DNA of 64,000 nt, taken from assembly GCA_033675265.1 (NCBI GenBank), contig JAUJYZ010000825.1, positions 248,001 through 312,000 on the forward strand. The letters run 5' to 3'. The notes below the pieces were generated by a model. It did no database searches and was not told where the DNA came from. It was given only the letters and a program-made list of their open reading frames with translations. The first letter of the stretch is position 1. Each line of letters starts with the position of its first letter. Source of the DNA: Actinostola sp. cb2023 (lineage: Eukaryota > Cnidaria > Anthozoa > Actiniaria > Actinostolidae). The position numbers were made by a program, and so were the translations under genes. Positions 12,601-24,600 of the stretch are shown piece after piece.

Positions 12601-15600
12601 GATCCCGATGTTCAGCCTGGGAACTACTCGGGGATGACGTTCGCTTGGCTGTGTAAGAAAAAAGATGAAATCTTTCCTCTGGGACTTCTTTCTAGTATTC
12701 CTGTGATTGATCCCAGTGGAGCGAAGGGTCGAGGCGGATGTTTTGATACTGGCATTGGTAAATTAAGCAGTACGGATCGTATAGTCAGCATTAATACTGG
12801 GTACATGACGGTTGACAACTCGTATGTTGTCAAGCTAGTTGTGAAAAAATTAACTGGACGAACAAGTTCGTTTAAACAATTGTTGGATGTAGTCAACGGT
12901 GATCCACCGCAGATATCAATTAGGTAAGGAAATCCACGTATTCCACTTTGGGCGGGCCCGACGCAAGCATAAGCACCGGGTAAAAATGCTTGCGTCGGGC
13001 CCGTTTTCACATGACACAAAGTTATTATGCTTGCGTCACGTGAGAAAACCAGACATACTTATAGGACTTGAATAAAGGCATTACAAGGTCGGTTCTCTCG
13101 TTTACAACCATACGTGGTACCGAGGTGAGTATTTGACTGTGAAATTAAAGCTGCATGTCATCCACGGACGCCGGTGTTCATTGGTCAGGGAATGTTGATT
13201 GTTTGCGCGTGCGTTTTCATCTTAATTTCCAGCACATCGAAAGTCGAAAAGAATGTCGTCTTGAGTTTGACATGCGCATGATCACGTCATCTTACGGGAT
13301 CTTACGGGGTGGTAGGGATTTTACGGGGTCTTTCGAGATCTTACGGGATCTTTCGAGGTCTTACGGGATCACTAACGTCTGTATCTTTAATTACAGCTGT
13401 CACATCAACTGTGGTGTTAGAGTAAGTCCATCGTCTCGGTTGAAAGTCACAAGCAAGTGCAACTCACCGATACAAACGTGTAGCCAGCCTCTTCAATACC
13501 AGTGGTCTTTGAAGAAATGGCATCAACTAACGACCTCGTGGCTAGAGGTTCCAAACTTGCCTGGAAAGTTTTCTACCTCTCTTGACTCTCCTGATGCTGT
13601 GGTGAAAGCCAATGTCTTTATTCCAGGTCAAAAGTATCAGCTGAGTGTTGTTGCAGGCAGAAGAGGAATCACTCCAGGAATATCGTCGTATGTTTTCCAG
13701 ACGAACGCTCCACCACACGGTGGGACGTGTGATGTGTCACCTACGACTGGAATTGGATTGACAACGGATTTCACATTTGAATGCAGGGTAAATATCAAAC
13801 TTCTGTTAACAAACAAACAAAATAAAAACAAACAAACAAACAAAAACAAAAAAGCATCGAAAAGCTGACTTTCCAGAACAACGCCGGGTGGACTTTTCAT
13901 GTAACAATCGGGCCAGAGTTGTCCAAATAAAAAGACATCAAGTAGAAAACAACAAACCTGACCTTCCTGACAAACGAGAACTTAGCATGGACCTTTGTTG
14001 TAAACAGTTTTTCTCAATATCTTTTAAATTTCGTGATTTACACAGAATTGGCTGGATGCTGACCGACCCTTGAAATATCAGTTTTACTACGTACCTCAAG
14101 TTGGCCTCACAAGCGTCATCTCATATGGACCCAGTCAAACGGCAACCAGCAAGCTCCCCATTGGCAAAGAAAAAGATGGCTTCGTTGTGAGGATTTACGT
14201 GCGCATCATTGACACCCTGTCGACATTTGCAGAAGTGACTAAAACCATTACGGTATGACTTGTGCAGTTTCTTAGAGTCCGTCGTTTTCGAATGAGTGGG
14301 AAGTGGTTACGGTACGGTTCGTGCCGTGACCGTGCCGTATCCAAGAATTCTGATCAATCAATCACTGAATTGCCTTTATTTATTCACGATAAGTGATTTT
14401 GGTGATTATTGACGATAAATGACGATCATTGACGATATTGAGCAATGATTTTGCGCGCTGTGATTGATTGAATATATAGATGTCCTTGATGCCGTACCGT
14501 GACCGTAACTCCGTGCCGTATATTTCCCACTCATAGGGCAACGACTCTCCTAAGGGCTAGTCCACACGTGCATATGCATTTAATGAATCATTACAAGATG
14601 CATCATGTAGTCTGCCGTGCATAGGGTGTCACGTGTGTGTTTGTCAGTTCAAGGGCCCCAAACTGAGCCGGGAGATTTGTCTCAGTAGAACAAAGACTGG
14701 ATAATTAAAGTCAACGTTTTGTTCATGTAGGTCCGGCTAGACAGCTCTTTGAACAGCGACCAAACCAAAAAGGTTATGGAAGATTCTTCAAAAGAAGTAG
14801 AGAATTTACTAAAGTCAGGCGACGTTAAGCAGGCGACACAACTGGCCAACGCTGTCTTGGATACTATGTCCAGCTCTTCGAACGATGTCATGAACTCGAC
14901 AGAAAAATCAAAGGTATAGATTTTCATCTCGCAGATTATGTAATCCACGAGTTATAGGGATGACATTGGGACAATTTTGGGATCACTCACTCGACTGTAA
15001 ACTTTCATTACGTTGCCGCTGAAGTACATCGCAGGCTCACAACTTTTGGGGAGGAGGTGGTAATCCACGAGTTGTCCAACGGGTGCCTTTGATTCAACTC
15101 TAGATGGTAGACAACGCACCAACTAAAATAACTTATGGTCTCTCACATGAGTTGTCTGCGCCCTTTATGCCTTAATGTTCCACTTCTTGTTGAATGTCAA
15201 CGTTTTTGACCGGAACAACAAGAGAGGAACTCACTGGCACTTTACGATAATTTATCCCTGTTTCATTCCAGATAATCGACAATATTGTGCAGCAAATGAC
15301 GTCCAACGTTCAGCCCACAAACCTTCAAACCCTTACTCAAATGACATCGGTACTTGGGCGAGCAACATCAAACCCTGAGGAACTTTCCCTCGCTGCAGAG
15401 GTTTGTGATGTTTTTCAGTATTATTGTAGGGGTGCTCGTTGTAAGGTACTTGGGCGAGCAACATCAAACCTGAGGAAGTTTCCCTCGCTACACAGGTTTG
15501 TGATGTTTTTCAGTATTATTGTAGGGGTGCTCGTTGTAAGGTACTTGGGCGAGCAACATCAAACCCTGAGGAAGTTTCCCTCGCTGCACAGGTTTGTGAT

Positions 15601-18600
15601 GTTTTTTCAGTATTATTGTAAGGGGTGCTCGTTTTGTAAGGTATGTTTTTCAGTATTATTTAGGGGGCGAGGTACAGCAACATCAAACCTGAGGAAGTTT
15701 CCCTCACTGCAGAGGTTTGTGATGTTTTTCAGTATTATTGTAGGGGTGCTCGTTGTAAGGTAATTGGGCGAGCAACATCAAACCCTGAGGAAGTTTCCCT
15801 CACTGCAGAGGTTTGTGATGTTTTTCAGTATTATTGTAGGGGTGCTCGTTGTAAGGTAATTGGGCGAGCAACATCAAAACCTGAGGAAGTTTCCCTCGCT
15901 ACACAGGTTTGTGATGTTTTTCAGTATTATTGTAGGGGTGCTCGTTGTAAGGTAATTGGGCGAGCAACATCAAACCTGAGGAAGTTTCCCTCACTGCAGA
16001 GGTTTGTGATGTTTTTCAGTATTATTGTAGGGGTGCTCGTTGTAAGGTAATTGGGCGAGCAACATCAAACCCTGAGGAAGTTTCCCTCACTGCAGAGGTT
16101 TGTGATGTTTTTCAGTATTATTGTAGGGGTGCTCGTTGTAAGGTAATTGGGCGAGCAACATCAAACCTGAGGAAGTTTCCCTCCTGAGGTTTGTGATGTT
16201 TTTCAGTGTTCCCTCGCTACACAGGTTTGTGATGTTTTTCAGTATTATTGTAGGGGTGCTCGTTGTAAGGTACTTGGGCGAGCAACATCAAACCTGAGGA
16301 AGTTTCCCTCGCTACACAGGTTTGTGATGTTTTTCAGTATTATTGTAGGGGTGCTCGTTGTAAGGTAATTGGGCGAGCAACATCAAACCTGAGGAAGTTT
16401 CCCTCACTGCAGAGGTTTGTGATGTTTTTCAGTATTATTGTAGGGGTGCTCGTTGTAAGGTAATTGGGGAGAGCAACATCAAACCCTGAGGAAGTTTCCC
16501 TCACTGCAGAGGTTTGTGATGTTTTTCAGTATTATTGTAGGGGTGCTCGTTGTAAGGTACTTGGGCGAGCAACATCAAACCCTGAGGAAGTTTCCCTCGC
16601 TACACAGGTTTGTGATGTTTTTCAGTATTATTGTAGGGGTGCTCGTTGTAAGGTAATTGGGCGAGCAACATGAAAGTTTCCCTCCTGAGGAAGTATTATT
16701 TCCCTCGCAACTACACAGGTTTGTGATGTTTTTCAGTATTATTGTAGGGGTGCTCGTTGTAAGGTACTTGGGCGAGCAACATCAAACCCTGAGGAAGTTT
16801 CCCTCACTGCAGAGGTTTGTGATGTTTTTCAGTATTATTGTAGGGGTGCTCGTTGTAAGGTAATTGGGCGAGCAACATCAAACCCTGAGGAAGTTTTCCT
16901 CACTTTTCAGTATTATTGTAGGGGTGAGTTGTAAGGTACTTTTGTGATGTTTTTCAGTATTATTGTAGGGGTGCTCGTTGTAAGGTATTTGGGGGCGAGC
17001 AACATCAAACCCTGAGGAAGTTTCCCTCACTGCAGAGGTTTGTGATGTTTTTCAGTATTATTGTAGGGGTGCTCGTTGTAAGGTACTTGGGCGAGCAACA
17101 TCAAACCCTGAGGAAGTTTCCCTCACTGCAGAGGTTTGTGATGTTTTTCAGTATTATTGTAGGGGTGCTCGTTGTAAGGTAATTGGGCGAGCAACATCAA
17201 ACCTGAGGAAGTTTCCCTCACTGCAGAGGTTTGTGATGTTTTTCAGTATTATTGTAGGGGTGCTCGTTGTAAGGTAATTGGGCGAGCAACATCAAACCTG
17301 AGGAAGTTTCCCTCGCTACACAGGTTTGTGATGTTTTTCAGTATTATTGTAGGGGTGCTCGTTGTAAGGTAATTGGGCGAGCAACATCAAACCCTGAGGA
17401 AGTTTCCCTCACTGCAGAGGTTTGTGATGTTTTTCAGTATTATTGTAGGGGTGCTCGTTGTAAGGTACTTGGGCGAGCAACATCAAACCCTGAGGAAGTT
17501 TCCCTCACTGCAGAGGTTTGTGATGTTTTTCAGTATTATTGTAGGGGTGCTCGTTGTAAGGTAATTGGGCGAGCAACATCAAACCTGAGGAAGTTTCCCT
17601 CACTGCACAGGTTTGTGATGTTTTTTTCAGTATTATTGTAGGGGTGCTCGTTGTAAGGTAATTGGGCGAGCAACATCAAACCCTGAGGAAGTTTCCCTCA
17701 CTGCAGAGGTTTGTGATGTTTTTCAGTATTATTGTAGGGGTGCTCGTTGTAAGGTACTTGGGCGAGCAACATCAAACCCTGAGGAAGTTTCCCTCACTGC
17801 AGAGGTTTGTGATGTTTTTCAGTATTATTGTAGGGGTGCTCGTTGTAAGGTAATTGGGCGAGCAACATCAAACCCTGAGGAAGTTTCCCTCGCTACACAG
17901 GTTTGTGATGTTTTTCAGTATTATTGTAGGGGTGCTCGTTGTAAGGTAATTGGGCGAGCAACATCAAACCTGAGGAAGTTTCCCTCACTGCAGAGGTTTG
18001 TGATGTTTTTCAGTATTATTGTAGGGGTGCTCGTTGTAAGGTAATTGGGCGAGCAACATCAAACCCTGAGGAAGTTTCCCTCACTGCAGAGGTTTGTGAT
18101 GTTTTTCAGTATTATTGTAGGGGTGCTCGTTGTAAGGTAATTGGGCGAGCAACATCAAACCCTGAGGAAGTTTCCCTCACTGCAGAGGTTTGTGATGTTT
18201 TTCAGTATTATTGTAGGGGTGCTCGTTGTAAGGTACTTGGGCGAGCAACATCAAACCCTGAGGAAGTTTCCCTCACTGCAGAGGTTTGTGATGTTTTTCA
18301 GTATTATTGTAGGGGTGCTCGTTGTAAGGTAATTGGGGGCGAGCAACATCAAACCCTGAGGAAGTTTCCCTCACTGCAGAGGTTTGTGATGTTTTTCAGT
18401 ATTATTGTAGGGGTGCTCGTTGTAAGGTACTTGGGCGAGCAACATCAAACCCTGAGGAAGTTTCCCTCACTGCAGAGGTTTGTGATGTTTTTCAGTATTA
18501 TTGTAGGGGTGCTCGTTGTAAGGTACTTGGGCGAGCAACATCAAAACCTGAGGAAGTTTCCCTCACTGCAGAGGTTTGTGATGTTTTTCAGTATTATTGT

Positions 18601-21600
18601 AGGGGTGCTCGTTGTAAGGTACTTGGGCGAGCAACATCAAACCTGAGGAAGTTTCCCTCGCTACACAGGTTTGTGATGTTTTTCAGTATTATTGTAGGGG
18701 TGCTCGTTGTAAGGTATTATTTGGGCGAGTAACATCAAACCTGAGGAAGTTTCCCTCGCTACACAGGTTTGTGATGTTTTTCAGTATTATTGTAGGGGTG
18801 CTCGTTGTAAGGTAATTGGGCGAGCAACATCAAACCCTGAGGAAGTTTCCCTCACTGCAGAGGTTTGTGATGTTTTTCAGTATTATTGTAGGGGTGCTCG
18901 TTGTAAGGTAATTGGGCGAGCAACATCAAACCCTGAGGAAGTTTCCCTCACTGCAGAGGTTTGTGATGTTTTTCAGTATTATTGTAGGGTGCTCGTTGTA
19001 AGGTACTTGGGCGAGCAACATCAAACCTGAGGAAGTTTCCCTCGCTACACAGGTTTGTGATGTTTTTCAGTATTATTGTAGGGGTGCTCGTTGTAAGGTA
19101 ATTGGGCGAGCAACATCAAACAAAGGAAGTTGGGCGAGCAACATCAAACCTGAGGAAGTTTCCCTCACTGCAGAGGTTTGTGATGTTTTTCAGTATTATT
19201 GTAGGGGTGCTCGTTGTAAGGTAATTGGGCGAGCAACATCAAACCCTGAGGAAGTTTCCCTCACTGCAGAGGTTTGTGATGTTTTTCAGTATTATTGTAG
19301 GGGTGCTCGTTGTAAGGTAATTGGGCGAGCAACATCAAACCCTGAGGAAGTTTCCCTCACTGCAGAGGTTTGTGATGTTTTTCAGTATTATTGTAGGGGT
19401 GCTCGTTGTAAGGTACTTGGGCGAGCAACATCAAACCCTGAGGAAGTTTCCCTCACTGCAGAGGTTTGTGATGTTTTTTCAGTATTATTGTATTGGGGTG
19501 CTCGTTGTAAGGTAATTGGGCGAGCAACATCAAACCCTGAGGAAGTTTCCCTCACTGCAGAGGTTTGTGATGTTTTTCAGTATTATTGTAGGAGTGCTCG
19601 TTGTAAGGTACTTGGGCGAGCAACATCAAACCCTGAGGAAGTTTCCCTAATTGGGCGAGCAACATCAAACCTGAGGAAGTTTCCCTCTACACTGCAGAGG
19701 TTTGTGATGTTTTTCAGTATTATTGTAGGGGTGCTCGTTGTAAGGTAATTGGGCGAGCAACATCAAACCCTGAGGAAGTTTCCCTCACTGCAGAGGTTTG
19801 TGATGTTTTACAGTATTATTATTGTAGGGGTGCTCGTTGTGAGGAGATGGCCACTATTGAGCAGTGTAAGCTTGTTGTAATAGAGGCATCGCTTATTTGA
19901 AGTCATTCTACAAAAGTCATTTGTATTCTTTCTTTTAGAATGAAACAATAAATGCTTTGGATAAGATGACAATCCTTTTAGCCGAGAAATCACAAGACAA
20001 CAATGCTGCAGAGGATGCCCTAGTGGAAGCTGGAGGTGAAAATCTAGCTCTGTGTCTCGGGAATATCATGCGATCGTCATCATTGAAAGCCAAAATATCT
20101 GGTAGTGATGGTCAGCAAGAAAAGGTAATGTTTTAGAAAACATGGAAATACCACTAACAGAAGTGTTGTCGTTATGGAAATATGCTTTAAAAGTTTTGGT
20201 ATCATTTGCTTGCGCTGTTCCATAAAAATGCTTGTAGATGGATCCCTAGTCTGGCAATGTATCTCGCTCATGCGCGCTGCGAATGCCTCAAAAAAGGGTC
20301 TCCTGACCGAATTCTAAAGCAAAATGCTCTAAACATTTTCACATCTGTGATCTAGAGCATCAAAGTTGCTGAAACTTCTGTCAACCTTGTTAGCAAAGTT
20401 GGCGAAAGTCTTCTGAAGAGGAAAGTGGTTGGAGAAAGACCGAGCGTCATTCACACGGCTTCCCTATCGCTGGTTCTCAGTAGGCAAAGACCTGATGATT
20501 TAGAGGGAACAAAACTCGAACAAGGTGGAAATAGTTTCGTTTTGCCATCAAAAGAGGTCTTGGGAAGTGCAGTACAAGAGTTGAAGTTCGTCGACAGTCA
20601 GGTAAGTTTACTTTTCGATTGCACATTATATTTGTCACAGTTATAGGCTCGATTTCTTTCGGAGGTGATGTCAGTGCTCGCCTGACATAGGCTCGATTTC
20701 TTGCCGGGGTGATGTCGGTGTGGAAAAAGCCGGGTAAAGAGCCATACCTAAACCCTTTTCAAAGCCTGACATAGGCTCGATTTCTTGCCGGGGTGATGTC
20801 GGTGTGGAAAAAGCCGGGTAAAGAGCCATACCTAAACCCTTTTCAAAGCCTGACATAGGCTCGATTTCTTGCCGGGGTGATGTCGGTGTGGAAAAAGTCG
20901 GGTAAAGAGCCATACCTAACCCCGCTTTTCAAAGCCTGACATAGGTTCGATTTCTTGCCGGGGAGAAGTCGGTGTGGAAAAAGCTGGGTAAAGAGCCATA
21001 CCTAAACCCTTTTCAAAGCCTGACATAGGCTCGATTTCTTGCCGGGGTGATGTCGGTGTGGAAAAAGTCGGGTAAAGAGCCATACCTAACCCCTTTTCAA
21101 AGCCTGACGTAAGCTCGATTTCTTGCCGGGGTGATGTCGGTGTGGAAAAAGTCGGGTAAAGAGCCATACCTAACCCCTTTTCAAAGCCTGACATAGGTTC
21201 GATTTCTTGCCGGGGTGATGTCGGTGTGGAAAAAGCTGGGTAAAGAGCCATACCTAACCCCTTTTCAAAGCCTGATATAGGCTCGATTTCTTGCCGGGGA
21301 GATGTCGATGTGGAAAAATCCAGGGTAAAGAACCATACCTAACCCCGCTTTTCAAAGCCTGACATAGGTTCGATTTCTTGCCGGGGAGAAGTCGGTGTGG
21401 AAAAAGCTGGGTAAAGAACCATACCTAATCCCTTTTCAAAGCCTGACGTAGGCTCGATTTCTTGCCGGGGTGATGTCGGTGTGGAAAATGTCGGGTAAAG
21501 AGCCATACCTAACCCCTTTTCAAAGCCTGACATAGGTTCGATTTTTTGCCGGGGAGATGTCGGTGTGGAAAAAGCCGGGTAAAGAGCCATACCTAACCCC

Positions 21601-24600
21601 TTTTCAAAGCCTGACCACTCCAGAATGCAAGCAAGTATCATCTATCATTGATCTCGTTGTTTTAGGTGACCTTCACAAAGTTCAACCCCTTTACATGGGA
21701 CGCCACCGCTAATGCAATCAAGTCTGAAGTAACAAGTATGATATTACGAGATGACCAGAGCCGAGACATTCGCGTGCAAGATCTCAGTCAAGACATCCAA
21801 ATCACCATTTCCCAGTCTGGTCCAAGAGCGAATACAACGGTTGTTGACCAGTCTTTCATGAAACCTAAAAACGTCAGAAGTTACAAATACGTCATCGATC
21901 ATCCGGGAACTGGATTAGAACTAAATGTAGGCTTTTATTTATTTTATTATTATTAATGTTTTCCTTATACATACCTCTTATTAACCGAGTGTGCGGTCCG
22001 TATCGTAAGTTATTGACTGATGATTGACCAATCACAATTCGCCAAGTTTATTCGCGCTACTTTGAGTAGTTAACCCCCAGTATAGCACCCTTAGGGAGGG
22101 GTGGTCCCTAATCGGTATTTGTCATTATGTTAGGGTTTCTCCCCTCCCCTCCCTAAGGCTGCTAACCTGGGGGGGGGGGGGGGGGGGGGGGGGTTAACCA
22201 CTGCTTTGAATCGAATGGACAAATCAATCTTACAACTGGCAAAAAGTGATGCGCTTGGAAACTTCCGGTTCATTTCGTGATCAACTTTTCATTCACAACA
22301 GGTGACAGTAGAAAGACAAGCACCGCTGACGATTCTTGTCCGACAAGGAAAGAAGCCAACCGCCAGCAGCAATGATTTTAGTTCTCGTATCGCAGATCTT
22401 CCATTATGTGAAGCGAATGCGCTATCAACAGCATGTAGGAAACGCGATGGGCAAGTATTCTTGTCGGCTAAACTGCTTCAAGAAAAAGGTACAGTTCTTT
22501 AGTTAGTTCTTCATTTTAAGTTGGCTCTATACTGTTTTTTAAAGCTCCGACTAGCAATATTCAGAGCGATCAAAAACTATCTTTCTCTCTTTGCAGTGAA
22601 ACGATTTTTACATATGTGTTGACCAAATGATTGAAGTTTGAAATAGTGGGTGTGGCATGGCAATCGCCATTAGTATGCTCATGTTATGGGGAAATCACGA
22701 AAAACAGTTTTTGGAGCCGGTCTCGGAAAATCCTCGAAAAAACTCGGGATGTTGTATTTTGAGTCAATTGATGTTCAAAAAGTTGATTGTTGATTTCTCA
22801 GTCAACCATTTCAGACAATCAAAACACTCGAACCCAGTCTTTCAACATTTGCCACAGACCCGGATCATCCAACATGGTGGCCATGTTCGATTACAAATGT
22901 ATAGAAAGCGTTCATTGATACTTGTTTATGATCCTAGATGTGTATTACGTTGGATTTCTTGTGGAGATTTCCAAACCTCATTCACGAAAACGACGCTCTT
23001 GCTTTGGTCATGGTCGTCAGAAGCGTTCCTGCGTTGAACCTAAAGATGCACCGAAACCTGAGAACATTACAATCATCCCTGTCTACGATCCAAAAACCGA
23101 CTGGAATTACTCGATAAGCACACAACAATATTCATGTATGTACTGGAATGGGAGACAATGGACCAGTAGTGGGTGCAAGGTAAAGCATTGAGACACTGTG
23201 TAATGCTTAAATATATATTAGAGTCGTTTGTTTTTGCCGTATGAGTGGGAATCCCACGGTACGGAGTTACGGTCACGGTACGGAATCGAAGACATCTATT
23301 CAACCAATCACAGCGTGCAAAATCATTGCTCAACCAATCAGAATGCTTGGATACCGCACGATCACGGCACGGTACAGTTAATGCACGGTGCGAACGACTC
23401 TATTATTATAAAGTAACAGGAGCCCCTGATGGTAAGAAACACTTTAACTGAAAGCGAATGAAAAAAATAGCTAAGTTCCAAACATAGAATGCCGTTACCA
23501 AATACGGAATTGGCCCAGTCAGTCGCAGAACAACTTTACCAAGAAATAGTTTGATGTAGGGTTCCAACTCCGATGAAGTTTCAGACTGTTTGATCTCCTG
23601 AACTTTTGTTCATTCGTTCACAGTAAAGTTACCTGAGCAGGCGATCGATAATACAGCAATTAACCTCAGTTATTCTCATAATAAATGAAATATCGAAGTA
23701 GCGATGACCTAAAGTGTGTTTTAATCTTAGGCAGGTCCAAATTCCACAGCAACTAATCTAGAGTGTTTTTGTAACCATCTAACATCGTTTGGTGGTAGCC
23801 TGTTGATTGCACCAAACCCCATCGACTTTGATACAATTCTACTAGAACTGGGAAGGCTCGACCAAACTGGCAACGTGGCAGTGTTGGCTACTATAGTCGT
23901 CTTTCTTCTAGTGTACGTGGTGATTGCAGTAATTGCAAGACGAGCTGACAGACGCGATACGAGAAAGGTAAAACGTGTCCCTTCAATTCACTCGATGATT
24001 TCTGCGCATGCCGGGATTGATATCTAGGAAGACTAACACCGTAGGAAAAAATCCTTAGCTCTATCGACATTTCAGGGCTCCTTTTGATAGCAGAGGCGTC
24101 CACCCGGCTGACTGGACTACCTTGTGGATTACCTTTCAATAAAGGTGTCAATCAACCCCGAGGCCCATTTGTCTTGCTGCGTGTGGGCTGTGCTTGCATT
24201 GAAATGAACCCTTCAGTCTAGCTAGCTTGGCCTTGAGCCGGCGGGGAGATTTTAAAGTAACAGAGATTACCACGACGTCTGTGACGATAGAAGAACCCAG
24301 TACATGCTTATTACATATTACACTTGTATTTATAGTTTTATAGCAGGGCCCCTCTGTATATCAGCCTCGTTGCTAAATGGGGACCCTGGGTAAATAAAAG
24401 TCTTATTCTATAGACCCTTTTAATAAATCCCACAATGCATGATTTTCCGCGCTTGACGTCAAATTTATTCTTTTGAATTCCATTCATTTTCGTTCATTGT
24501 TTTCAGTCTTTGTATATTTTGAATAGAATTCAAAAGAATAAGTTTGACGTCAAGCGCGGAAAATCATGCATTGTGGGATTTATTAAAAGGGTCTATTCTA

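Noticed and set aside
15351..19835. CRISPR-like regular array
   Set aside because: Units are contiguous copies without unique spacers, in an animal intron; no cas genes.
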